From the NCBI GenBank assembly GCA_963556495.2, contig OY747712.1, positions 6,582,581-6,646,580 of the forward strand: a stretch of 64,000 nt of DNA, in the 5' to 3' direction. Of this stretch, positions 32,106 through 43,753 are shown piece by piece. The notes under the pieces are model-generated. The model had not been told where the DNA came from. It saw nothing but the letters and a program-made list of their open reading frames with translations, and searched no databases. The DNA is from Valencia hispanica (Eukaryota; Chordata; Actinopteri; Cyprinodontiformes; Valenciidae). Within the stretch, counting starts at the first letter, position 1; every line of letters starts with the position of its first letter. The position numbers and the translations under genes were made by a program.

Positions 32106-32213
32106 ATTTTTTAAGTAGCCAGGAATCATAGAATGTTTAAAATGACAGGAAGTTATATGGTGCCATCTCAGGCTGTGTTATTTCATATTTAATCACTGTT
32201 TTACCCCTCACTG

Positions 32214-32977
32214 TTTTCTGTCATGGCGTAAGTTTTAGTGACTCTCAAGGGCGACAATCACCAGACAGCGATTGACAGGTTTCAAAGTGTTTTTATTTCC
32301 TCCAAAGACAGGGAAGATGTCCGGAGCGGACTCTGGCGGGCTAGGACCACGCGACGGACGGTGGAAGGCAGGGCTGGATAGCTTGGCGCGTACGACTGGA
32401 GAGGGGGAAAAGGAAAACAGTTAGGCAGGGTAAAGGTGGACTGGGTGAGCAGAAGGATGTTGAGGCAGCTGGCTTACGGGACAGATGGAAGGTTTTCAGA
32501 CTTGGAGGAGGTAAGCAGGATGCAGTGGCTTGAGGTTGGCTGGGGTGATGGTTTAGTGGAAGAATGATCCAGTCTCTCTTTGCAGGTGGAGCGGTGGAGG
32601 GTGGACCGGCGTGGTAGAGGTCCTTCCAGGGAAGAGCGAACGTGGAGGCTGACCAAGGGAGATTCAGAGTGGATCGACGGAGGAACGGCCGACCACTGGA
32701 GTAGGGTCTGCAGAGGAGGGCAAGGAAGGTCAGAGAATAACTCGTGGGAGAATCAGTTACTCACAGGCTACAAGTAATCCAAGTTGGCCTTGTACCACAT
32801 AGGGAGCGGAACCATCTGGCACCAGCCTCCCGGAACAGCTCTCCTTAAATACTGCTGAGGATGATGAAGCTTGATAGACTACACCTGGAGGAGCACTGCC
32901 GGTCACACCCTGCTGAGAGAGGTAGGAGGAAACAAACACCGACATCCAGCACACAACCACTGAACCCTAACATTTTC
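32214..32977 (-). mobile_element. Solo LTR with 5-bp target-site duplication
   Basis: A 754-bp LTR (32219-32972) starts TGTCATGG and ends CCTAACA on the plus strand, so it has TG...CA termini. It is flanked by perfect TTTTC repeats (32214-32218, 32973-32977). On the minus strand a TATTTAAGGAG box precedes a probable start site, so the LTR most likely points left. No internal genes remain, as expected after LTR-LTR recombination. Family not identified; Ty3/gypsy-like by the 5-bp duplication and TGT...ACA ends. Confidence 0.8.
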
Positions 32978-32985
32978 ATAATCTT

Positions 32986-34500
32986 GTCAACCCTGTTACT
33001 GACATAATCTTAACAAAATACAATATTTTTAAATATAAATATGCAATATATGGTACACATTAGCAGTTCTTTAGTCTCTGTTTCCATTTAGATTATTCTT
33101 AATTGTGGATTTTTTTTTCTCCAATTAGATATTTGTCATGCAGAATATCAAATGCACCCTTATTTTGCATGGTGATCACATGTTTAAACACACATAAGAT
33201 ATTTTCTAGAAGAGAAATGTAGGAAAAATGGCCCAGTCAAAAAATATAATGTAGTTTAAATTGCAATGGAAAGACTTGAAAGTCATTTGAATTGTCATCT
33301 TTTTATTTTCATCAAATTAATGAGAACAACAGGGTTGACATTCTTCTGCCTACACTGCACATCTTTGTCTACACTACACTATATGAAGTTTTATCTTCCA
33401 AGTCAGTAAGTAGTAGCTGGTAAGATTATTTTGTATTTGATTGACATTATTGTCTTAGTGAAGCACATATTTCTAAGAGGTCCACCCGATTCGAATGTTA
33501 TCAACCTATTAAATGCCCGTTATTAGCGGTCATCACTCCCATACAATAGCTTCAGAATGTGCCTCCTGTACATCCTAGCAGGCTAGAAGTTGCACATGTA
33601 CCATTCTTATCCAATATGCATTAGAATTTTTTTCAGCATCGCCCACGTCTAAAAGCTTAAGTTTCGTTTTTGTTTACTTTATTTGAAACCTGTGTTTAGA
33701 ATTTAGGTAACTATGGATATTTACTTATAACCTTACCCCACCCCCAACCCTCATCCTAAAAACTCAGGACAAATTCCTAAACCTAAAGTCACAAGATAAC
33801 GACCTACCGAGCAGGAGGTAGAGGAGGAACATTCTGAAGCTATTGTATGGGAGTGATGAGCGCTAATAACGGCCATTTAATGGGATGATAACATTCGAAA
33901 CAGGTCTATATTGTTCATCATTGTCATTCTATTCATACATTATTGACAAAGTTACCCTTTCCCTTATCTTAACATAAATTTACAAGCTCAAGATGACTTA
34001 GCCAGCCTAGAATTGCTGGCCCCAGCTGGTTTCAGATAGGTAAAGGCTAACCTTTAAAGATAGTACAATAAGGGTAAACACTATTTTGTGTCATCCCTGT
34101 TACTCACATGACAAATCCTGTTACTGTGGAAAGGTAACAGGGTTTACCATTTTAAGCAAATTTGCCTGTGGCTAGCTGAAATAAATGCTAGCTAAAGTGC
34201 AAGCTATGCTCTTTGAAAGGTAATTATTTGTAGATATTGATCATATTTTGAGAAAACGAAAATTGTTCAGGTTTCTATGTTAAAAAGTGGTAACAGGGTT
34301 GACGTTGTATGCTCGTCCCCCCTGGTTAAACCTTGCAAAAACATCAAAAATAGTCCATCAGAAAAGAGAGAAACTTATTTTTCACTGAGCTGTTAGCATC
34401 CTGGTTCAGAGATGATGCAACCTCCTGTCAATCATGTCAAATCTGGAATCTACCATTATTTCTCTAGGGTTTTTTCGTAAGGGTTACAGGGTTGACATGC
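32986..34500. repeat. Interspersed GTAACAGGGTTGAC motif copies
   Basis: Copies or close variants on both strands: GTCAACCCTGTTACT (32986-33000), AACAACAGGGTTGACA (33325-33340), TCATCCCTGTTACTCAC (34091-34107), AATCCTGTTACTG (34113-34125), GGTAACAGGGTTTACC (34133-34148), GTAACAGGGTTGACG (34290-34304) and GGTTACAGGGTTGACATGC (34482-34500). The host segment lies inside L1 ORF2, so it is itself an insertion. Repeated short motifs on both strands are typical of subterminal transposase-binding sites, but I cannot name the element. Confidence 0.55.
33478..33908. mobile_element. Palindromic MITE with about 90-bp terminal inverted repeats
   Basis: The left arm 33478-33567 (CGAATGTTATC, GTTATTAGCGGTCATCACTC, CAATAGCTTCAGAATG) and right arm 33822-33908 are reverse complements at about 90% identity. 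The 255-bp centre has no ORF and includes an A/C-rich CCTTACCCCACCCCCAACCC. There is no coding capacity, so it is non-autonomous. Target duplication not resolved. Confidence 0.8.
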
Positions 34501-34889
34501 AGTTAGGGGACAGCGATAAATTGGTAAATATTTATAATGATCAATATATATTTTTACTAAAAAAACTGTTTTACAATAAGACCATACCTTAAACAATATC
34601 TAAATATGAAAATGTTAACATTTTGCCAACATTTTACAAATTAAAAGTCCTGTAAACAAACAACAATAACAGTGAGGGAAAGGCCAAAAACCGCACCCTC
34701 ACAAGCATAAAAGTGATTTTAATTATTTGAAATAATATGTAATTGACTTTAATTTGATGTATTAAGGAAAGAAGATATGGTAATGTTATATTTTTAAATT
34801 ACATATTAATTTGCGGTCATTATAATTTTATGAGTAATTACTTCTTGGGGGCACTAATAAAGGCACCGATTTCATGGAATGAACCATAT

Positions 34890-37106
34890 AATCAAAAGGC
34901 TAAGGGGGCGTTTATTAGGTCAAGAGCTAAGTAGCTGCAGGCAGGAGAACAAAATTCCCATTCTTTTTTTTTTACTTAGAAAAACATCACTCGAAGATAA
35001 ACAGTATAAATAAACTAAATATTGATGGGGTGATCACAGAGGACCATAATGTAATCTTCTCCTGTAGTAAATGTTATGTAAAATTCTACACTTCCAGATT
35101 TTGTCAGGAGTCAACTGATACTTTTTTTAAAAACTCACTTATGATTTATACTATTTCAGATACTGATAAAATGCGATGTGACAATCCTTTTACACACAGT
35201 GGGTTAAAAACGCTATTAATCAATTAAAAAATAACAAGTCACCTGGTACAGATGGTTTGAGCTCAGAATTTTACAAATCATTTGAAACTAAAATAGCCCT
35301 TTTTGTATTTGAGGTATTTTAGAAAGCTTAAACCTTGAGTCATTGTAGCTGAATGTTTTTCATTTATTAACAACTTTAATCTCCAAATCCAACAAGGACA
35401 TATCCCTTATTGACAATTGGTGGGCAATATCCTTACTTAACAATGATTACAAGGTATTTGCTTTGATTGTTGCTAGAAGACTAAAGATGGTATTAAACAC
35501 AATTATTGATGAAACCCAATCAGGATATATGTCTAAAAGATACATAACAGACAAAATTAGACTTGTTGTTGACATTTTAGATTATTCGGATTATATAGAT
35601 GATAGTGGCTTTATCTTTTTCTTTTTAAACTTTTATAAGGCCTTCAACACAAATTTATCCTACAGTCACTTAAAAAATGTGGTTTTGGCGACTACTTCTC
35701 CTCTGCTGTTAAGACCCTCTATATGAACAGTAATGGCACCATTAAACTACCAGGTGGAACTCACCTAGATTTATTATATCCCGCGGTATAAAACAAGGTT
35801 GTCCGGCCTCCCCGTATCTCTTCCTGATTGTGGCACAACTCTTGGCATATCATATTAATTCAAGTAATGTAGAAGGAATTTCACTACTTGGGAGGGAATT
35901 AATCTTAACACAATTAGCAGACGATACCACACTTTTCTTAAAAAATGAAAACCAAATTCCCAACGCTATTAAAGCCTTTGAATTGTTCTCTGAAGACTCT
36001 GGTCTGTGAATTTTATTATAAAAAAATGTGGAGTCATTGCTATCAAAGATTGCTTTAAATCCGAAGTGTATAACATCCCCATTAAAATGAAGTAAATTAT
36101 TTAGGCATTCTAATTACCAAAGATCAAAATAAAAGAAGCATTTAAAATTTTAATCCAATTATACACAAAACTCAACTTTAATTAAACCAATGGCTCGTAC
36201 GAGATTTATCATTAAGAGGTATAATCCTACTGATTTAAGCGGAGGGAATTTCTGCAGCTTTGGCTCTGCATCTCGATGATAAAATCAAAAAAAATATTGA
36301 TAAAATGCTTTTTGACGTTGTATGGAAAAACAGGATTTATTAGTTGAAAAAGATAGTTGTTATGAATTCATATGTCAATGATGGACTTAATTTTTTGGAT
36401 TTTCATTCTCTGAATAATACTTTTAGGATTAATTGGATAAAACGGCTCTTCAATAAACCCACTTCAATATGGAATATTTTCCCATTTCATATACTTTCAA
36501 AATTAGGCGGAGTTAACTTTTTTCTCATTTGTAATTAGAACATTGATAAAATTCCTGTTAAATTGTCAGCGTTTCATCGACAGGCGTTTCTTTCATGGTC
36601 TCATTTAAAAACACAAATTTTCACCACATAAATACATTATTTGGAACAATAAAGATATTCTACACAAACAGAAATCTATCTTTATGGAATATTGGTTTGA
36701 AAACAACATCAAATGGGTAGACCGGTTATTTAATGAGGAGCGACTCTTACTTACATATGAGTAAATTCTTGGGAAATATAACATCCCCATAACTCCTGGG
36801 GATTACGCTAAGGTTTTTGAAGCAATCTCTTCGGGTGTATATATCCTTTTAAAAAACCAAAATAGACTTGAAGCTCATAAATTAGCTCCTCCATCCCCAA
36901 TTGATACACCTGTAGGGAAGATCTGTCTCTCCCTTTATCCAGCTAATAAAAAACACAGATCTATCCGTGCCTTGTTTCAAAAAGATATCACAACGTTACC
37001 TTGTGCTATATCATATCGGAATAGGTTTGTAGATGATATACCTCGGAAAAAGGTCTGGGCATCTACCCAACAAATATTTGATTATAAAGAAAGTCAGAGA
37101 CACATC
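34890..37106 (+). pseudogene. L1 ORF2 reverse transcriptase and distal region remnant
   Basis: Broken frames in order: KAKGAFIRSRAK, LEKHHSKINSINKLNIDGVI, LKNNKSPGTDGLSSEFYKSF, ISLLNNDYKVFALIVARRLK, IIDETQSGYM, then FYKAFNT (RT motif A, with the aspartate of YKAFDT changed to N, near 35634). These are followed by SRGIKQGCPASPYLFLIVAQ (motif B) and LADDTTLFL (motif C, near 35915) with both aspartates. Numerous frameshifts. It ends at VRDTSFKI, where the hAT element interrupts; the frame resumes at 38620 as LIHKFYPVN. Confidence 0.85.
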
Positions 37107-38627
37107 CTTTAAAATAGGGGTGTCAAATTAGCGCGTTAATTGAGATCAATTAATTACAGCCATATTTAGCGTGCCATGTTTTTTAATTGCGTTAATCAAA
37201 TTTTTAATCTTTAATTTTACAGTTTCTGCATGCGAGTTCCCTTTAAATAAACCACGTTTTATGCACTGGGCTTCTTGTGCTTGAGTTGTTTGGGGTTAAA
37301 CACACCCTAAAGTGGACAGATTGGCTGTAAACTCATCAGAAGATGACTGGCTTCCATCGTGGTTAGGAGGGCGAGGTGAGGAGGAACGGTGAGTTGCCGA
37401 CAGTGTTGCCAACTTTGCTATATTTGGCGAGTTTTTAGACCCCTCTAGCGATTCTTTCTCAAAAAAGCAACTAGCTGCAAATCTAGCAACTTTTTATGGG
37501 GTTATTGGAAACTTTTGGGTGAAGCATGTAACGTTGTTCCTCTTCTCACCGAGCAGCGGGACGCTCTGCCGTCTCACAGCAGCTACACCCGAACAGGTGT
37601 TCCGTCAAATAGAGCAAGGTGTCGAAAAAGGCAAGGTGGTGCTACTGAGCATGCGCACACCGCATCATACCTCGTCGGGCGCGTCCGACTACAAAATCCT
37701 TTGTTGACCCCATCGAGGAATGCAAGGAACTTCAGACCCTTGCAATGCAGCAGGTTTTTTTAATTTTATTAAAAGAGCCCTTTGTAAGAAATATGTAATT
37801 TTATTTTTTGTTATCATTAAATGGTCCTGATATGTTAGGCTACAAGACCTTAACAAATGATGTTCATTTCAAATACTTGTATCACTGACAACCATAGGCC
37901 TATTAATATATTTATACGGAATAGATTTTCAACTTTTAAATGTATCAATCTATTGAAGGCTACGTTTACCTAATGGCCATACCAAAGTAGAAGTATGTAT
38001 GCAGATACATAAACTTTAATTATTTTGATGACACCGGCGACAGATATTGGAGCTTGCTTTTTTCGATGATCTTGCACAACTTGACAGACGCCGCTGTTGA
38101 GTCAAGCAAGCTCGGGTGCGCGCTTGCTTTTTTTCGACGACCTTGCACTCTTCGACAGAACACCGGCCGCCCAGGTCCACCGGTATGGCAAGCCATCGGT
38201 ATCAAAAATAACGCGTATATTACGTGTTCGTTTAACCCGTAACACAGCTGGACTCAGAAGATATTTACCCCACCGTGCGTCCAGAACGCTAATGAATCAC
38301 GCATGCTCGAGGCAGAAGGTTGGAGGCGCCACTTGGGACTATAGTCACAAAAACAGCAGAATGTAAATGGCTGGGACTGCATCTGTTCAAGTCTGTTAAA
38401 TACAATAAATGACATCATAAAGGCAGTTTTTTTTTAATTACATGCATCAAACTTTTGTTCTACCAGAATAATGTAATGAATTTAAAAGAAAATACCTCAA
38501 GATGAGGGCTTTTCTCAGCAATTATTAGGTGAGATTAAAAAAGAGATTAATTAGAAAAATTAGTTACAGATAATAATTAATTAATCTCTAAGTTTTTTTT
38601 TTATCTCAGGACAGCACTACTTTAAAC
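37107..38627 (+). mobile_element. hAT-type non-autonomous element in L1 ORF2, 8-bp TSD
   Basis: Flanked by CTTTAAAA (37107-37114) and CTTTAAAC (38620-38627), 7 of 8 identical, inside a codon-continuous part of L1 ORF2. Ends are TAGGGGTGTC on the left and GACAGCACTA on the right (TIR TAGNGNTGTC). An 8-bp duplication with such ends is diagnostic for hAT. No transposase gene is left. Its interior is composite, with an E-type element at 37771-38400. Confidence 0.8.
37771..38400 (+). mobile_element. Element E2, empty-site paralogue of E1
   Basis: AAAAGAGCCCTTTGTAAGAA then TATGTAATTTTATTTT and CAAATACTTGTATCACTGAC align with E1 on both sides of its Tc1 insertion, with a single TA at 37792-37793. 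From 38023 on it is the partner sequence joined to E1 in copy A. A 65-bp stretch with an imperfect repeat of CTTGCTTTTTTCGA lies at 38050-38130. Confidence 0.65.
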
Positions 38628-39155
38628 TTATTCATAAATTCTATCCAGGTTAATCTTATATTAAAAATAAGTTCAAAAGAGATTGATATAACCTGTGGTT
38701 TTTGCAATGAATCTCCTGAAACTGTTCATTTATTCTGGTATTACCCTACAGTCAATGTTTTTTGACTTTATTCACGACAAGATTACCAAACATTTCATTA
38801 TGTTTTGGAAGAATATACTGTTTGGACGATTGGAAAATACCCTGGATAAAAACTCTGTATACCTGATTAATCTTTCGATTTTGATGGCAAAGTTTCACAT
38901 TAATTGTTGTAAATACTCTGGTAAAAAAAAACATGTTTCATGGCATTCCTTAACTCTTTTAAACAATACATTCTGTCTATTAAGTACTCCGACCAGCAGA
39001 AGGCAATTATAACTGTTGAAATGTGTACATAATTTACTGTGTTCATTTGAGCCCTTGTACCCCTATCCCCCGCTTTCCTTTTTTTCTTCTTGCTGTTCTT
39101 TTTCATTCATTCACAATCCATAAATGTTCACTTGTTTATAAATAAATAAAAAAGC
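38620..39155 (+). pseudogene. L1 ORF2 C-terminus and 3' tail (copy B)
   Basis: Continuation of ORF2 after the hAT element: LIHKFYPVN, CGFCNESPETVHLFWYYP, LFGRLENTLDKNSVYLINL. It lacks a 20-bp piece (AAACTCTG region) present in copy A and has a different A-run. Stop near 39030; A-rich tail to 39153. Confidence 0.85.
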
Positions 39156-39215
39156 ATAGACTAGGCGCTGGAAGACGGTTGTGTTTTGGTATCTCAGCTG
39201 CATGTTTCAGCAACA

Positions 39216-39414
39216 ATGTCTTCAGCTCAGCATCTGAGAGAGTTTATCAGAGGGCGACTAACCGCTGCTGCTTAGGAAATCTTCTCCGAGGTGGAGAAAA
39301 CCGTCGTCCGCTACGAGGAGGAGCTCGATGCTCAGCGCAGAATGATGGAGATCAACTGGAAACCACAGATAAAGCTCAACAGGATCGGGTTGGAGCTGCA
39401 GAGACAAAGTTCTG
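39216..39414 (+). pseudogene. First exon of a fish C2H2 zinc-finger gene, nonsense mutated (copy B)
   Basis: Duplicate of 10273-10471, with the same TAG (39273-39275). Its codon for residue 43 reads GAT (D) as in the intact exon at 61669, where copy A has AAT (N). The full L1 lies 60 bp upstream of its ATG. Confidence 0.85.
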
Positions 39415-40746
39415 GTAGGTCTGGATGAAGATGCTGATGTGTTTAACTGCAGACTGAGATCCGTCAGAGGCGATGGCTGCTGCCAGCTCCAGTTGCTGTA
39501 ACTAAAAAAGGCTGAACATGAACTGTTTTTCTCTCTTAGCACTGATGCTACAGAGGTTATGTTTAAAAAAAAACTGTATTAAAAATTCACAGTAGGCTAT
39601 AACAAGGCACGAACAATAATAAGAAATTAATTACAGTGTAACATGATAAACTGAGCAGAAATTCTACAGTAAAAAAAACTTAACAGTCTAAAAAATACAA
39701 AACAGAAAAAGGAAAAAAAATGGCATGGTGTGGTAAAACATATAGATCATTACCATTTATAAGAGGATTTAAAATCTTAGATTAAATTCTTGATATATTG
39801 GTACAGAGTTTGGGCCTTTGTATTGTTGCACTTTCTTAAATAATATTATTTCACTAAAGAAAATCCTGAAAATAGGGCTGAGTTTTTGAAAATTGCACAT
39901 ATGAATAACCAAAATTAACCAAAGAAATTAGATTATTACCCAAGTTTGATTTTACACCCCGTTAGAATATCAACCTTAATTATATCAAACCTTGACAGTG
40001 AAATCGAATTCTTAAAATCCTTTAAAAAACATTTATGCCGTTGCAAAGAAAATAATGTATTCTGTTGTCGCAACATCTGATTCATAAAACAGTAATTTAG
40101 GTTAAATTTCTATTGCTTAAATTTTTACAAAAGGTAAACTTCATACATAACTTTGAAATGGATTTCTTTAACTTTTTGTGAGAATGGGAAAGAGAGATAT
40201 TTGATTTTAATCATCTTAAAAAACAAAAGGTTTGGTCAAATATAAAAAAAACTATTGTACTTCAATGGCAACGACACCTTATTAAAATGTAACTTTTGGA
40301 ACAAAGTATTTCTAATTAAGTAAGGTCAAATTGAAAGCTTACTGAGTTTTGTTTACATGGACTTCAACCTACATTTTGTTGTTGCCATTGACAGGATTTG
40401 AAATATTGTTGATCTATTTTTGCATAAATTATATTTTGTCGTTTTTCTTTTTTCTGTGTTGTGTGTTTTTGATTTGTTAATTGAAAGGTTTAAAATGAAT
40501 GAAATAAAAACTTACTTAGCTTTTTGAGATTGTTGCATCCAATTGATAGACTACTGGTTAAATTTTTTTCTTTCTTCTTTTTTTGTGTTTAAAAAATTGA
40601 ATTTAATGTGGTGAAGCCGGAGTCCCCGGAGTGAACCCACTCATATATTACAAAACATTTCCCCATGTGCAGCCCAAGCTAAAATACCCAATGAATAACA
40701 AAAGTACCCTTTGTTCCAACCGCCTCCCAATCACCCACCCCCCCTT

Positions 40747-41523
40747 TTAAAGTATACTACGGGTAGTTTTCCTCTCCGTCGAAGCTGTTTGATCCTCAAA
40801 TACTTCTGGTGTTGAACCTTCTTGCTGTTGAATGTTTTCTCCAGAAACCTTTTGATTATTGACAGTAGACTGTTGGTGGTTTTCCTCTCTGTCCTTATAC
40901 AGGCGCAAGTATGACGGAGTCATGGCTTTTTTGAAACGCCTCCACAGTGAAACTCGTTTTACTGGTTCATCTTGTTCAGAGCGATTGTCAGACATCTCTT
41001 TTGCTGGTTCTGCCATCTGTGTTTGGTTTATGAGAAGTTCTGGCTCAGAGACAGGTTCCGTTTCTACATTTCTATCGTTCTGAAGTTTAATTTTCTTAGA
41101 TTGCTCTGTCTGATTTAGCCGGTACCGGTTTTTTTCATGGTCCTTCGCCCTATAGAACAAAGATACAACCCTTTGATTCGTCCACAAATCATTTTGCCCA
41201 AAGTTGATTGTGCGAGTGTCCATTAGTAGTTCATCTTCGTTTCCGGGCTCTGAAACATTCTGGCTTGGAATTTCCTCAGCACAATAACGAGAAAGAGCCT
41301 CAACTTCCTCATTCAAATCCCTCAAAAGTGGGATCTTTTTCATGCAGAATTTCAATACTTTACCCACTTTCACCTGTGGCGGTCTTTTGTTTTTGTTGTC
41401 AGTGTTGTCAGCGACCTCTTCAATCGAAACTGCCTGATTACTTTTTTTCTCAGTCACAGAATGGGCTTGCATTTCAATATCGTCCGATGTTTCCTCTCCA
41501 GTTAAAGTCCGGTTAAAGTCCAT
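40747..41523 (-). CDS. Uncharacterised intronless ORF, 258 aa (copy B)
   Basis: Partner of 11804-12589. It differs from the 261-aa form by A10G, loss of one NTD triplet (9 bp), NN to KI, IF to LL and L to R before SLWRR, plus one silent change. R before SLWRR makes the basic block VKRVSLWRRFKKAM stronger. The ORF is uninterrupted over its full length, and the upstream CRE-like sites are kept. Nothing identifies its function. Being intact in both copies among so many dead neighbours is the main argument that it may be a real gene. Confidence 0.6.
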   Translation of the reverse strand: MDFNRTLTGEETSDDIEMQAHSVTEKKSNQAVSIEEVADNTDNKNKRPPQVKVGKVLKFCMKKIPLLRDLNEEVEALSRYCAEEIPSQNVSEPGNEDELLMDTRTINFGQNDLWTNQRVVSLFYRAKDHEKNRYRLNQTEQSKKIKLQNDRNVETEPVSEPELLINQTQMAEPAKEMSDNRSEQDEPVKRVSLWRRFKKAMTPSYLRLYKDREENHQQSTVNNQKVSGENIQQQEGSTPEVFEDQTASTERKTTRSIL

Positions 41524-43484
41524 TTTAACTTTTGCTCGTTCCAGATTCTAAGATAGATTACTTTTCTATTAAATCTTTAAAGATTTCACACTTGATGAAT
41601 TAACTCTCTGGAGCGTATCACTGAACTGAAATGATGACATGAGATTATTCAACATATATCACCAACTCTTTGTGATGTCACAAAATTCTGCCTTTGATAT
41701 CAATGTGTGATGTCACATATTGTCATGCATAGTTTCCTTTGATAATCGACCTACACAGTCACAATGCTTCTGTTTTCTGTCTTAGAAATGGTACATCTAG
41801 AAAAAAAACAAAGTTTGGATCTTTAGAAGAGATAAAAATGCACAGATTCAGTTTGAATTTCAGAATTCATTTGAAGACAGTTTATCTATATGTTTGTATT
41901 GATTCATGCCTAATTTCCCATACAGGAGATGCCATAATATTTTTTAAATGTGTTTTAAGCAGACAATCCCTTTCATAAAAAGCTGTCTTTAGTTTTCTTT
42001 TAATCATCTGGAGTTTGTAAACAATATGGATGACCTTTAACCTGTTGCTAGGCAACATTCAAACAGGGCCTCAGTGTTCTAGATTGTTTTTGGTTTAGTT
42101 CTAGTCTTTTTCCGTGTGTACGTTTTGTGTTTCTGATGAGTCTCCTTCCCTCCATTTTCCTGCTCAGTTGTCTCATCCAGCTGTTCTACATCCCTCTGAT
42201 TCGATTCATCGGGTTTCAATGTGACTCTTCAGTGTTTAAGCACCTCGGTGTTCATTACTCTCAGCTGGTTTCATCCCTTGTGCTCACCCTGGTCATATGT
42301 CCTGTTCTCCATGTGATGTGCCAAAATTATAAGCTCCTATGTTTTCTTCATTACAAGGTGGCAGGATGTTGGGATATATCTGTTACATTCATTGTGACTC
42401 AATCTTTATAAAAATAAAAATACAACTTTTTTCCTCCTTTTTTGGTGGAGGCATACCTGTTTTGGAAAATCCTTCCCTCTGGTTTGGAGAAGCTAAATAA
42501 CATGTCAAAGTTCATATTATACATAAACTACACCCTGAGATCTCAGATGAGTTGAAAAAGAGGAGTTGTGAATGCAGAGTGGGACCATTGGGGATGTCAA
42601 GATACATGGGCTGGAGCAGTGCTATTAATGGCTTCACATGGAACTAATGTAGTGAAGTAATATGATCTCTTAATGGTACTTGGGATTATTCTGGCTACAA
42701 TTTTTATTTTATTTTATTTTTTTATCTGTTGATTTGTCAAAAACACTGAAATAGACATCTTGGTCAAGGTCTTTATGGCTTAGAAACAATGTTTTCTCAG
42801 GAGAAACAAAATTGGTTAGAGTCCAGAACCTTGTGGAACACCATAACTGTACTTTGATATTTATAGAAGAGGTGTTACACACATGATGAAACTGGATCCT
42901 GTCAGATAAATGACAATTACATTAAAAATGCCTTTATTCATGTTAATATGTTTATAAGTCTTAAAAGGATTTTAGAATTGCTGACATTAATTGATTGTAT
43001 CAGTTGGACAAGACTAGCATTGTGCTAGTGTAAAACATGTATTGACCAAAGCATTTACTTTTTATTTAGCATTTATTAGCTGTATTAGCATTGTGATTAG
43101 ATAGAATGTTTCAGGTGTACAGTATACAATTTTTTATCATATATGGTAATAAAATTATTATTGAAGGGCAATATAGGAATATACTTTTTTACTTTACCAA
43201 GGCTTTTGGAAATTAGAAAGAAATCCTAGATTGTTTTTTTTTTATTCCTGTACATTAACTGTGAGAGATTTAGCAGTTTTTTTGTAACAAAAACAAACAA
43301 AAATTGCTACACACGTTATTTAGATTTTGAGGATTGCCTCTTGGTTAAACATGGCTGTCACAGATTCCCAGCATTATTATTCATCCACTTCAATAAAGCG
43401 AAAATACTTTAACAATGGCACAAATATGACTGGGATTTCCTCTACAGAAATAAAATGCTATTATTCTCATTAATATTCTTCCAG

Positions 43485-43667
43485 ACTGGCCCTGTGATCG
43501 ACATGGCGGTTCCTGCCAGCTACAATGACATCACCTAAGACCCCACACTGAGAGATTTCATTGGCTGGGTGTGGTATGAGCGAGAGGCAACGGTGCCCGG
43601 CCGCTGGATCACTGAAGGCGTACGAGTGGTTCTCAGAGTGGGAAGTGCTCACGATTACTCCGTAGTG
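43485..43667 (+). pseudogene. gusb: Orphan beta-glucuronidase exon (copy B)
   Basis: Identical in layout to 14541-14723: acceptor, 61 codons, TAA after YNDIT, donor-like GTGATT. No further GUSB exon follows in the 20 kb downstream. Confidence 0.88.
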
Positions 43668-43753
43668 GTGATTCTTTATAAGCCATTCGAGTCAGATAAA
43701 TATCTATTGGAAGTTTTAGATTCGTGCCGCTATATATATTTTTTAACTTGCTT

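Larger units (their letters stand above)
30329..39155 (+). mobile_element. Full-length L1 (Swimmer-like) LINE with nested insertions
   Basis: Begins with a 5' UTR containing CCAAGATGGCGGC (YY1-site-like), then ORF1 (30493-31287), ORF2 endonuclease remnants (31570-32105), RT and distal ORF2 (34890-37106), ORF2 C-terminus (38620-39032), a pyrimidine-rich 3' UTR and an A-rich tail. It is flanked by a 12-bp duplication. Two large interruptions are foreign: about 32110-34890 (solo LTR, palindromic MITE, motif array) and 37115-38619 (hAT). ORF2 has many stops, so the element is long dead, yet its outline is complete. Protein similarity is to the teleost L1/Swimmer group. Confidence 0.85.
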
